64,000 nucleotides of DNA. It comes from Cylicocyclus nassatus (taxonomy: Eukaryota > Nematoda > Chromadorea > Rhabditida > Strongylidae). Shown here one piece after another: positions 24,288-35,706 of this stretch; within the stretch, counting starts at the first letter, position 1; each line of letters opens with the position of its first letter. Made by a program: the position numbers and the translations under genes. The stretch covers positions 70,911,006 through 70,975,005 of the forward strand of contig CATQJL010000223.1 in assembly GCA_958299035.1 (NCBI GenBank). Direction: 5' to 3'. The notes under the pieces are model-generated. The model was not told where the DNA came from and ran no database searches. It saw only the letters and a program-made list of their open reading frames with translations.

Positions 24288-27200
24288 TTACGCAATAAAA
24301 AACTTTCATTTATGGGGATCTACGCCTTAACCATAGGTAGTGTACTCTGAAAAAAAGTATAGCAATCTGACAATTTAGTCCTATTAGCAACAAGCGACTG
24401 ATTTTGAAAAAAGTTAATAGGTTATACAAAACACTGATACGTTTGACATTAACTGTTTAAGAAAATTTTGGTGCAAAAGTGCGTAGATTAGCGTATTTTT
24501 TTCAGAAGCCTCTAAAGATTAGAAAAATAATGATGACATGGTAATCTTTAATTGCTTGTGAGATATCCTTAGGACATTTGGTAACTAATATGTGAGTTTG
24601 CACAATATACGCGGCAACCGACGGGACCCTTACTATAATTACTCAGTAACACCTTTACCAACACTAAAACAATGTAGATATGTGTACTACTAAATGATAC
24701 ATATTAAACAAATAAGAAGATACATGGTAACAAGGAAAAAATCACTGGAACTGAGCAGGTTCCAATCCCACAAGTCGTCAAGTAGCGCGCATGGTGTGCA
24801 ACACACGTACTAATCGTCGATGCCTGGTTCACCCCTGTTAGTGACGCTGGCTCCGCCCTCAGCCCTTTTGTCCCGAAAATTTGGATAAGCGCAACTTGAG
24901 TTTCTTGTACTTTCCACACATAACCCACTCTATTTTGGGATCCGTGGATCATTCGCAAAATCTAAAATCTCACAATCGTGCTAATTTGAGCTATTCCATC
25001 AATCCTAGAACTCATTTAACTGTCAGTGCTTGCTATTAATAGCCAAAAATATAAGTGCACACTTCAAAAGTAATTGCCAGATTGCGGCAAAAATAGTGCA
25101 AAAGTCAAACGCTCAAAATCTAGAAATGGGCCTGAAGTTCATAAATTTGAATTACGTCCCAGAAAAACGGGTTACCAATGTGGGGTTTTAAGGGCTGTAA
25201 AAAGAAAGTAGAGAGAAGGAATTATACGGCTTTCAAAGGACACTAACTTCCATGGAGGTTGTACTTCGTTCCAGTTTTGGAAACAAAGCTGAAAGGGTAG
25301 ATTTTGAGAAGCGAGTAAATTCGAAAATTATATTTGTAAATAACCGAAATAAATAATTTCACAATTTCACCAAATTTAAATCAGATCTTATTTCCCGAAA
25401 GCTTGATTAATATCGTGCTCCCCTCATTTTTAACAAAATGTCGAGGCTATTTTATTTATTGAATACGCAACTTTTTTCAAAAAAAATTTGAAGGCCTGGA
25501 AGTAAGTTAATACTAAACGCGTGTAAGATATAATTCAGTTACTTTATGACTCTTCATTTTCCATTTTTCTTTTTCATATGAGTGAGCCTCAAAGGATAAA
25601 TGAGTATTTCAAGCAAAAGAGTAAAAAAATTTCATCGGAGAAAAAAATGACTAGAAAAACATTCTTGCCGATTGTTCTCGCTCAAAACGGTTAGAATCAA
25701 GATCTTTGGAAGCAAACTGACGCTGTAATCTCCGCAAAGAAAACAAAACTTGACGATGCGAGTGAGACGCATCTAAACATATACAATGAGACAGAACTTT
25801 GAACATTTCAAACTGGACCATATAATGTCAGCATAGGCGGCTAGTTTTGCAAAAAAAAGCAATAATTTCGGTGGACTGTAAATCCCGATAATTTGAACGT
25901 ATAAACAAGGAAGAGAGGCCGATTTGTGATCTGGTAAAAGTTTTTTGTTATTTTTGATCGCTTGTACAACATTGTATCTTTTCGTTGATCTAATTCCGTT
26001 TGACATAAATAGCTTTGATCATAAGCAAGCATTTGCATTTTCATTCTACCCTTTTTTCACCAGATCATTACGAATAGACTGAATTTCATTGACAAAATTG
26101 TCCAATTCGAATATTCTGCTAAATTGCTTGATTCATAGACACATAATTTTATCACAAGTACTGAAACTCTGAATATAAAAGTTTCTGGAAGTGGCTGTTG
26201 GGAGGAAAAGGGGTGGAATAAGGCAGTTTTTTTTGAACAACAAAATTATTTGCTAGCTTACAACAATAAATTTTTAGAAAATGAAGCTTTTACAGGTAGA
26301 ATTTTCAACTGTTGTACAAAACAAGTCATTTTCAGATTTGAATGGCGCAAACCAATTCTGACCCCTTTCTTGGTCCGAAGACTGCTCTAGAAATAATTTA
26401 GGGTTATAGGGCACAATGCTCTTAGAATGTTGTAAAAAACGAGTAAACAAACGTCTGAATTGTCGTTGGATAAGATTCACGCGCTCCGAAAATTTTGAGG
26501 GATGATTTTCAAAATTTTTGCGGCCCCTAACCCCGAAATTTCAGGAAAAGGGCAAGGCTAATTTGCACTTTTAAAATTTTTTGAAAATTATTCTAATTAT
26601 TTACGAGCAAAAACAAGTTGCTTGCACATTTTTATAACACAATTTAGCAATTTTGAAAAATTTCGCGACCTATCCTCAAAGGGGGGGGGGGGGCTCCGCC
26701 ACTGCTTCTCAGCCAATTTATACCTTCCTCTTCTTTTTTTGCTGATTTTGATGCTGGTTTACGGGAAATTGCAATTGCTTACCATTTCCTAAACTTTCGC
26801 TTTGCTTCCAATAAAAAATTTCTGGACCATTCCTGTATGAAAACTCGAAACATCTGGTAACCCAACATTTTTTCGAATGGAAGAATACAAAGGTCCATTC
26901 AATCACTCTGTCATAATTGATACACTACGGGTGTTCCATTTTGCAACACCTGTTGTTTGTAGTAAAGTAGCATTCGCTTCTCAGAATTGAAAAATTGTTT
27001 CAGTAGCCGGGGTGACCACGCCCATTACGACGCACACGGGTTTCTTTCGTGCAGTCGCGGTATGTAAGGAATGATAGCTGTGAGTCATCGCGTACGTGGC
27101 AGGCGTTGCGCCTGTCACGTACGGGATGCACTTTATCCGGTTCGGAACACCCGAATCAGCGCGCATTTGGATTCATTACAACAATTTTCAGATTAGGCGA

Positions 27201-28135
27201 TTAGATTGTCATTAGTGGAAGGGGAGGGGGGGGGGGGAGTGGAAATCAAAAGATTGTATTACGTTGGCGGATAATTTCTGTTGCATTTTTTTTTGTAAAA
27301 TTCTGAAAAATTATGGAAGTTCTCTAGAATCCCCGAATCTGTTCCATATGTAGGGTACCACAGGGCATACACAATAATATGACTGATGCCGCAAATGCAC
27401 AAATAGCTAACAAGTTTACGACAACTTTATAGGCACACTCAAAATTGTCGTGTTTCTTTGATTTTTTTTTCTCCGCGTCAGACTGTGTTTTTTCTTTCCC
27501 ATAATTTCTTCAAAACCTATTTTCGCATTGTGTTTTTTATGACTCACTTTGGTGCCGCGAACATTTCAAAGACGAGGGGTGGAAGAAATTCAAAAAATCA
27601 AAAATTAGCTGAAAATTATCAGGTTGGCACATGAGTTTTGCAACTTAGTTTATACTTTTCTCTTGAGTATAGCGCTCTCATTTTTCTGGCATGATGTAGA
27701 TTAGATAGTGAGCAACAAATCTGCGCAAACCGTTTTGTTTCTGGTGGCGAAATGGGAAAATTTTGCGCATTTTTGAAAATGGTCAAATCGGATATTCTAC
27801 TGGGTTAAAAACCAGAATCAAGTCGTTCTCAGCCTGCATCAAACGCATCAAACCGAAACTGTGCATACATTATTAGAGTATATGTAGCAACCCCAATATA
27901 CGCTTTTAGGATGAGAACGGTTTCATTTTTGTTTTTGGCACTGTGAAATTTGTGATTTGATCAACTTTCGAAAAATGAGCAAAACTTCGCCACTTTGCCA
28001 CGAGAAAAAAAAGAGGGAAAAACGGTTTGCCAAGATTTGTAGACCACTATCTTGTATACATTATGTAAGAAAGAGCGGTGCATTCAAGAACAGAAATGTT
28101 ATAGAACAAGTTGCAAGACTTTTAGCCAACTTGAT
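24288..28135. other. Intergenic; poly-G runs and a perfect hairpin
   Basis: No gene recognised. Runs of 12-13 G lie at 26681-26693 and 27226-27237. The first sits next to GGCTCCGCC, a common repeat word here. A strong hairpin (GTACGTGGCAGGCG, loop TTG, CGCCTGTCACGTAC) lies at about 27092-27123. Confidence 0.4.
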
Positions 28136-29078
28136 CTTATATATAAAGCTGAATGTCTGTTTGCATGTATGTATGTCTGTCTGTATGTCTGTACGTATGT
28201 TCCGAATAGAAAATTCCATTTCTGAACCGATCCGGACCAAACTTGGTACACATACACTTCGGGCCCCGGCGGGTGTCATAGGCTACTTTTCGTCATCGAT
28301 CGATATCGATTTTATCGATTTTAATCGATTTTTTTGCCGAGTTCACCTACGGGGCTGGGAGTTGGCACAGGGGGGTAATCGAGCATGGGGATTCCGAATA
28401 CAATATTAGTTTTCAGGATTATCGATTACTTTTATCGATTTTATCGATTTTTTTGCAAAGTTTGAGCTAGGAGGCTGGGAGTTGGCACAGGGGGGTAATC
28501 GAGCATGCTGATCACCCCCAAGGGGGATGATCAGCATGCTCGATTACACCCCTGTGCCAAATTCCAGCCCCGTAGCTCAAATTTTGCAAAAAATCGATAA
28601 AATCGATAAAAGTAATGGACGATCTTGAAAACTAATATTGTATTCGTAATCTGCATGCTCGATTACCCCCCTGTGCAAACTCCCAGCCCCGCAGGTCAAA
28701 CTTTACAAAAAAAATCGATAAAATCGATAAAAGTAATGGACGATCGTGAAAACTAATATTGTGTTCGTAATCAGCATGCTCGATTACCCCCCTGTGCAAA
28801 ATCCCAGCCTCGCATGTCAAAATTTACAAAAAATCGATAAAATCAATAAAAGTAATCGATAATTCTGAAAACTAATATTGTATTCGGAATCCCCATGCTC
28901 ACTTCCCCCCCTGTGCCGACTCCTAGCCCTGTAGGTGAACTCTGCAAAAAAATCGATAAAAATCGGTAAAATCGACATCGATCGATAACGAAAAGTGGAC
29001 TGTGACACCCGCCGGGGCCCGAAGTGTATGTGTGCCAAGTTTGGTCCGGATACGGCGGAGCCGGGTAAGCCAGCTAGT
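28136..29078 (-). mobile_element. ACTAGCTGGC...TATATAAG repeat, copy B (long, palindromic core)
   Basis: On the minus strand it begins ACTAGCTGGCTTACCC (29078) and ends TATATAAG (28136) after a CTGT/CTGTATGT microsatellite. The core is a head-to-head pair of arrays of units of about 120 bp, each with TTATCGATTTT, GGGCTGGGAGTT and GGGGGGTAATCGAGCATG. They are joined at a palindrome with centre near 28521 (GAGCATGCTGATCACC against its reverse complement). Open frames through it arise from the repeats. Copy D is arranged the same way. Confidence 0.8.
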
Positions 29079-30469
29079 TGGCTAATAAATAATTTCGGTC
29101 TTTGCGGCTCCTACAAAGCTGCTGACAAGTTCGTGCAGTTTTCGTTTGGTTTTTTCAGGAAGAACATTTCGATGAGAAAAGAAATGTAATTCATTCGAAT
29201 AGAACTTATTTTCCATTAAAGTAAAGGGGTGATGGAATGAGGTACCTTAGATTGAACTGTCAGCAAAGTAAGAAAATTTCTTTCAAGAAATTCAGAATGA
29301 CAGATCACACTTGTTGTTATTCGCCAGATGAGCTTGCTTGTATCCTGATGTATGCGTATATTCCAATAATCGTCTCTACATTCATCACAGCATGAAAACA
29401 AAACTGGAAAATCAAAGAAAATTTACGCATGATTGTCCCATAGTGATGGTAGAAAATTCTAAATGGTTGATATATGATTAGAGGTTTGCACTCCTTTTGA
29501 TCGTAAATAAAAAACAAAAAAGTTTTCATATAATCTTGCATGTCAAAACGAACTTATTTCTTAAGCATCCATGTTCGACTGTCCATAAATCTTGTCCATG
29601 AACTTATTTCTTTAGATAACCTAGAAGAAAAGTGTGGAACAAAAATTCTCTTTAAAAAAGCGATATTTTCTTTGTATCTACGTGATTTTTTATAAATCCG
29701 CACGCATTTAAAAAAAAACTTCTCCGAACAATATTATTTCCGTTGCTCACGCTCAACCATCTGGTATGGCAAAGCCATTTTCACCTTAATTATAGAGTGC
29801 ATTTAAAAGCATGTCAAATACTCTTTTTTCTACGAACACGCCGTGATTGAGAGTCAAAATCCATATTGTATCCCTACCGTCCCATGAAAAAAATTCTCAT
29901 GCAGAATGTATCATCTCAAACAACCAAATCGTTCTAGTATTTCGATTGACGTTGGATTCAACAAAGTGAAAGCTATAAAAAGATTGAAAGCGGGCACTAA
30001 TTCTCGTTGAAATATAGTGGTCGATAAAGGGCGAAAAAAAACGGAAAAAGATATCGTGAAATTTTGCGGCACTGAAATGTTAACCACGTATCCTTCAAAG
30101 CTGAGTATATATGGTTATCACACTCTGCACAAAAATTGGATGTTTCAGGTAATTCCAATTTTGATTTTGAGAAAATGGACAAGTGAGAGCGCTTCTCACA
30201 TCTCAGTTACAATTTAAATGAATACGGAAATAAATGAGCTCGGAAATCCGCCTATTATCGCCCTCTTCATTTTAAATTTTGGTGTTTTGTGTGTAAGTAT
30301 GGAATACGAATGAATGTATTTATACCGGGGATGGAAGATGCAGAATTATGCATAGGTGGAAGCCCGGTAGGGTAGCATAATGATAACTTATTTTCAGGTG
30401 GAAACCTATTCGATATAATCAGTTCATCCCGTCAAATATAGTTGAATTTTTTTTCAAAATATATACGCT
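29079..30469. other. Intergenic, nothing recognised
   Basis: AT-rich sequence between two copies of the same repeat family. Open frames 29216-29541 (minus) and 30017-30217 (plus) are of chance length. Confidence 0.35.
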
Positions 30470-30775
30470 ACTAGTTGGCATACCCGGCTTCGCCCGGGCC
30501 TGTCAATAATATATTTGTAATCAGCATGCTCGATTACCCCCCGTGTGCCAACTTCCAGCCCTGTAGCTCAAATTTTGCAAAAAATCGATAAAATCGATAT
30601 CGATCGATGACGAAAAGTAGCCTATGACATCCGCTGGACCTGAAGTGTATGTGTGCCAAGTTTGGTCCAGATCGGTTCAGAAATGGAATTTTCTATTCGG
30701 AACATACGTACAGACAGACATACAGACAGACATGCAGACAGACACATAAACAGACATTCAGCTTTATATATAAGA
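30470..30775 (+). mobile_element. ACTAGTTGGC...TATATAAGA repeat, copy C (short)
   Basis: Starts ACTAGTTGGCATACCCGGCT at 30470, has one core unit (GTAATCAGCATGCTCGATTA, ATCGATATCGATCGAT), then AAATGGAATTTTCTATTCGG, a CAGA microsatellite and TATATATAAGA ending at 30775. A diverged single-unit version of copies B and D. Confidence 0.8.
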
Positions 30776-31229
30776 CATGGCATTTAGGAATTTCGAAAAA
30801 AAAAACCCTGAAAGCTTGATAATCCCTAATTCTAAGTGTTCGACGTCCTTTACGATCCGGTGAAAAAAATCTCAGGAAATAAGACTTTGCGCGGAATATT
30901 GACAACTGCATGAGTAGAGTATGTTTATTTCCAACTATCATCAAAGGCAGGGGCTCGCCAAAACACATCCCGAAGTCTTGACATGGAAGTTTGCTTGCAC
31001 CCCCAAACATGAGAATAGAGCAGGTCCTAGCGCACAGCATGCTGCCCTCGCTTAGAAAACCCCGTTACGCGCAAGCCATTCTAATAAGCCATTCTAATAC
31101 TCGCGGATGAGCTTGCGATTCTCCCTGACTCGTCAGTGAAGGTATGTCGCAAACTTATAACAGCGAGAGTCCCGCAACGATTCTGCCTGTCTAACCATGG
31201 GTACTCCACTCGTCCAGATTCAATATGGG

Positions 31230-31315
31230 AGGCCTTTGGAAATGGCTGTTTTTGCCGTTTTCGCGCTCTTCAAAGTGGATCTTCGGAATCAGCGCCTCGA
31301 ATTACCTCAGGTAAG
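31230..31315. repeat. Fragment of the MITE family at 61.4 kb
   Basis: CCGTTTTCGCGCTCTTCAAA and the following CTTCGGAATCAG match, with substitutions, the terminal part of the element at 61370-61708. The stretch could be mis-read as an exon (open frame from 31197 with a donor-like CAGGTAAG at 31309), but its repeat origin explains it better. Confidence 0.5.
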
Positions 31316-32221
31316 AAAAAAAATTTCAAGTCGAGAATCTGCCGAGCCGCTGCCTTTAATCTTGGCATACACTCGTTTGATTTCATGGCTGTTAAGAGTT
31401 TGAAAGAAAGCTCAAGAGAGCAATGAAGAAATTCCAAAATGACGAATGACGAGCTGAACTACAACATTTTGCTTATTGTAAGTTTGGAGAAAAACAAAGC
31501 GTCAACAAGCAGCGGAACAAGCAAGATATTATAGAATGATCTTCAAAGTCTGAATGCATAGAAGAAGAAAGAGAAAAAGGTTCATGGGAAGCACTTGGAA
31601 ATCAATACCTGGAGAGTAGCATGGTTAATGAAATAAGGGGCATATGGTCGTGTGAACACCATATGTTCACTGGAAAAACAATTCTTTGTGGTGGGCGGAC
31701 AGGGCTTGAGGGAATATTTTAAGGGGAGTTTATAGCAAAGGTGATAGTAACAACAAATTTTTAGCAAGTTAAACTCCAAAATTGGGAGAAAATAAGGGAA
31801 AACAGAGGAGAAAGTTCCCAAAACTATGTTTTCTTCTATTGTTTGCAAAAAACAATGAATAGATAGAATGGCTTCAGTACTCAGATTTCCTTAGCCGTTC
31901 ACAATTTGCGTGCTTTAACAAGGTTTGCAGATATTATATTTGGTTCGTCTATAAGTCTTGCTCCAGAAAATGTCAGGATTCATTTGTAAATATTTTAGAA
32001 AACATTCTACACGGCTCTACTCTATGCATAAAAACATTTTCGAAATGTCGAATATCTAGAGTCGAAAATCGTAATTATTGGTAGAAGCATGCAATCACAA
32101 CAAATTTCTCGCAATCAAAAAGAGTAAGTCGTAAAATCGTAATCAAGATTGAAGTTAGTTCTTTCAAGTTTTGAAGTTGCTAGAGATAAAAAAAATGAAA
32201 AATACGATTTTGGTGTATGTC

Positions 32222-32710
32222 TTAATTAGCTGTATGATCGAAATATGCTAAAATGGATCTTCGCTCTGGCTTCATTAAAAACGTATAATTTCTTGTTCTA
32301 AACAATGTTAGATTGAACAACTCATTGAAAGCCCAAATACTTAAGCTTTTTGCAAATTTCCGCGCCAGACTTACTAACAACCTAATATTTTTGAACAAAA
32401 TGCTAGGTATTTGATTGATCATCAAAATAATCGACAAGCGATGAAAAACTCTTGAAGAAATATTGGACAAACACCAGCTAACTGCCGTCGTACTAAGACA
32501 ACTTGTGCGAGGATGACGACCTCGAACTTGTATCGGATTGAGGTCGAGATGGGACGCACGCATGTTCGGCACGCTGCCAGCAGTTGGCCGACACGAGAGC
32601 GTGTGTTGAGTAGCCGTGGCTATTTGGACGTTCAAATGACAGCTGTTGCGAGACGAAAAGATCTTTGTTGAACAAGTACTACGACATGGGGAAGAATGAT
32701 GCTGCGACAA
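32222..32710 (-). CDS. Hypothetical open frame, 162 aa
   Basis: Longest uninterrupted minus-strand frame between 20 and 45 kb. The first 70 residues are Ser/Thr/Cys-rich, followed by hydrophobic stretches. A second frame (32493-32675) is open across the same GC-richer part, so codon evidence is ambiguous. No family recognised, no clear splice sites or poly-A signal. It may be a chance frame over repeat-derived sequence. Confidence 0.22.
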   Translation of the reverse strand: MSQHHSSPCRSTCSTKIFSSRNSCHLNVQIATATQHTLSCRPTAGSVPNMRASHLDLNPIQVRGRHPRTSCLSTTAVSWCLSNISSRVFHRLSIILMINQIPSILFKNIRLLVSLARKFAKSLSIWAFNELFNLTLFRTRNYTFLMKPERRSILAYFDHTAN

Positions 32711-33469
32711 AATTCTTTCCGTGGTAAGTAGATGACTGATGCGTATATGAGAGGCAGCCAGAACGCGATAGCTTATGCCAACTATAATATATGCGTTGTG
32801 TAGGTCAGATCTTTTTCAAGAATGGGCAAGAACATACCTTCGATAGTCTAGAGACAGGGCGTGAAAAGTGAAGGTTGTTTGAAAATCTGACGTCATAATT
32901 AGTGAAGGTTGTTTAGAGAAGATCAGAGAAGAGAATATGACGTAAAACAGATATAAAAAGCAAAATAAACTGCTGAAAACCCGGATAAAAACGCTGCAAA
33001 GAGGTCTGAAATCTTTTATTCGGCGGCTTTTCGAAGTGTAAGTTTTCGTTCTAGGACCAGCAATTCGCAACACGGTTTTGATTTTTGATGCGTCCTTTAA
33101 ATCTATACCTTCTCGTTCACGTTCCTGTTTTCTGGGACGCTGTGTGGATTGTTGCGCTTATTGTTCTGAGCAATAGTCGCCCAAGCTGGAAAAAAATCGA
33201 TGCAAGCACTGAAACAGAACAAGGTAAAGAAAAACGCACTTTTTACGATTTTTCGCAAAAAATTCCACCATAATCGAAGAGGTAAGGGCTGGATGGTTGT
33301 CTGCATTATGAACAGAAGCAAGATCTATAGAATGCACGAAAAAACCGCGTGAAAATAGTTAAACTAGGAGAAAAACAAGAGATTTTCGAAAACAAGGTTT
33401 TTGCCGGATTTATCTATCAAATCAAAAATTGTGGTTCTGGAACGTTGTCAGCGTGAAGATAGAGATCAA

Positions 33470-33670
33470 GAGCTTCAAAATGATATATAGCTTGCAAAAA
33501 TTGGGTTCAAAACAGCGAAGAAAAGGGTACCAGAGTCAGATGCCCCCCGCCCCGCTTTTGGGGTAGCGAGGTAGCGCGCAGCGCGCGGAGACGCAGACGA
33601 GCAGCGGAGATAGACCAGAGTCGACGGGGCATTTGGCTTTGCTAGTAGATCTCCGCGAGCTCTCAACGAA
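33470..33670. repeat. GC-rich patch with local repeats
   Basis: CCCCCCGCCCCGC, GCGCGCAGCGCGCGG and repeated ACCAGAGTC words (about 33530 and 33612) mark a short GC-rich insertion in AT-rich DNA. The minus frame over it (33475-33666) is probably a product of composition. Confidence 0.35.
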
Positions 33671-33684
33671 ACCCTGCAACATTA

Positions 33685-34057
33685 TATTAGGTTGGTAAGA
33701 AAGTTCTCGGACATTTTCAGAAAAAATCTGCTATTTCTCGAAACCTAACGCATTTACATCAGAATGAGGTACGCTTCGATAGAGCAGAGCAAGCTCTACA
33801 AGATGGTATGCAAAGCTTTGCACCAGCTTCGACCCATCGCATGTTTGCACCCAAAATCTGAGTCGTACCAAAATTCAAAAAATCACGAAAAATCCATATC
33901 TTTGGTCAAACAAATCCTCCGGATTTCCAACTTGCACACAAAAATTGCGGACCACATCAGACACTCATATGCACTTCCTGTGTTTTTTTCTCGTCTGGAA
34001 TTCGAGAAAACGAAAATTTTCATCTTATATATAAAGCTGAATGTCTGTTTGTCTGTA

Positions 34058-34092
<35 letters not shown>

Positions 34093-35706
34093 GTGTACGT
34101 ATGTTCCGAATAGAAAATTCCATTTCTGAACCGATCCGGACCAAACTTGGCACACATACACTACGGGCCCCGGCGGGTGTCATAGGCTACTTTTCGTCAT
34201 CGATCGATATCGATTTTATCGATTTTTATCGATTTTTTTGCTGAGTTCACCTACGGGGCTGGGAGTTGGCACAGGGGGGTAATCGAGCATGGGGATTCCG
34301 AATACAATATTGGTTTTCAGGATTATCGATTACTTTTATCGATTTTATCGATTTTTTTGCAAAGTTTGAGCTACGGGGCTGGGAGTTCGCACAGGGGGGT
34401 AATCGAGCATGGGGATTCCGAATACAATATTGGTTTTCAGGATTACCGATTACTTTTATCGATTTTATCGATTTTTTTGCAAAGTTTGAGCTAGGGGGCT
34501 GGGAGTTGGCACAGGGGGGTAATCGAGCATGCTGATCATCCCCAAGGGGGGTGATCAGCATGCTCGAACACCCCTGTGCCAAATTCCAGCCCCCTAGCTC
34601 AAATTTTCAAAAAATCGATAAAATCGATAAAAGTAATGGACGATCTTGAAAACTAATATTGTATTCGTAATCTGCATGCTCGATTACCCTCTGTGCAAAC
34701 TCCCAGCCCCGCAGGTCAAACTTTGCAAAAAAATCGATAAAATCGATAAAAGTAATGGACGATCCTGAAAACTAATATTGTATTCGGAATCCCCATGCTC
34801 ACTTCCCCCCTGTGCCAACTCCTAGCCCTGTAGGTGAACTCTGCCAAAAAATCGATAAAATCAATAAGCAATCGATAATTCTGAAAACTAATATTGTATT
34901 CGGAATCCCCATGCTCACTTCCCCCCTGTGCCAACCCCTAGCCCTGTAGGTGAACTCTGCGAAAAAATCGATAAAAATCGGTAAGATCGACATCGATCGA
35001 TAACGAAAAGTGGACTGTGACACGCGCCGGGGCCCGAAGTGTATGTGTGCCAAGTTTGGTCCGGATACGGCGGAGCCGGGTAAGCCAGCTAGTGCTTGTA
35101 TAAAAACGAAGCTGTGCTGTTTCCACCGACGTAATTGAATAGTTCAAGCCTTTAGAAGTATAACCGTAAATTTTCAGCTTTCCGTAAGCCGTAGTTGTCG
35201 AAAAATATTGATTTCAGCATGGAACGCCCGAGTGAGAAGCGCTTGAATCGCTAATTCTCCGGAACTAGGGCCTGTAGGAAGCTGAAAATTTACGGTTATA
35301 CTTCTAAGGGCTTGTACTATTCAAATACATGGGTAGAAACAGCACAGCTTCGTTTTTACATGAGCATGAAAATTTTCGTTTTTTCGATTTCTAGATGAGG
35401 AATAATTACAGGAACGGTGCATATGAGTGTCTGATGTGGTGTGCAATTTTTGTGAGCAAGTTAGAGATCCGGAGGATTTGTTTGAACAAAGATATGAATT
35501 TTTCGTGATTTTTTGAATTTTGGTACGACTCAGATTTTGGGTGCAAACATGCGATGGGTCGAAGCTGGTGCAAAGCTTTGCATACCATCTTGTAGGGCTT
35601 GCTCTGCTCTATCGAAGGTTACCTCATTCTGATGTAAATGCGTTAGGTTTCGAGAAATAGCAGATTTTTTCTGAAAATGTCCGAGAACTTTCTTACCAAC
35701 CTAATA
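33685..35706. mobile_element. Mariner-ended foldback element, interrupted by repeat copy D
   Basis: Outer ends TA-TTAGGTTGGTAAGAAAG (33685) and the reverse complement ending CTAA-TA (35706). TTAGGTTG ends and TA flanks are typical of mariner elements. The arms match, with some divergence, for over 330 bp on the left and continue past the nested insertion: CGAAGCTGTGCTGTTTC near 35107 pairs with GAAACAGCACAGCTTCG near 35338. Without the insertion the element would be a palindrome of about 950 bp with its centre near 35220. No transposase is encoded. Confidence 0.85.
34024..35093 (-). mobile_element. ACTAGCTGGC...TATATAAG repeat, copy D (nested, palindromic core)
   Basis: Long copy with CTGT microsatellite (about 34040-34090), direct 120-bp units up to a palindromic centre near 34546, inverted units to about 34990, and a terminal segment ending GCCAGCTAGT at 35093. 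It interrupts the left arm of a mariner-ended foldback. The uninterrupted right arm shows the empty site: ...TTTTCAT then GCTTG/GCTCATG-like sequence. That fixes the insert at 34024-35093 to within a base or two, with no obvious long target duplication. Confidence 0.85.

Noticed and set aside
24750..24765. GGTTCCAATCCC resembling a tRNA B-box, with TGGTAACAAGG upstream
   Set aside because: The A-box is imperfect and no acceptor or anticodon stem can be folded around them.
27957..28409. 150-aa plus-strand open frame
   Set aside because: It runs through the CTGT microsatellite and shared core of repeat copy B; similar frames appear in copies A, C and D.
30770..31040. Minus-strand frame of about 90 aa before repeat copy C
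   Set aside because: It has some protein-like segments but no matched splice sites, start context or family.
31197..31311. Exon-like frame with a good donor (CAGGTAAG)
   Set aside because: Most of it matches the terminal arm of the MITE family at 61370-61708, so it is repeat-derived.
33764..34244. Open frames of 60-121 aa
   Set aside because: They cross the mariner-ended arm and the CTGT microsatellite of copy D; the Cys/Val/Ser runs are translations of the simple repeat.
34040..34600. Regularly spaced repeats that could suggest a CRISPR array or tandem gene
   Set aside because: Units are about 120 bp, change orientation at a palindrome, have no distinct spacers and recur at other loci with the same ends; they belong to a mobile element.
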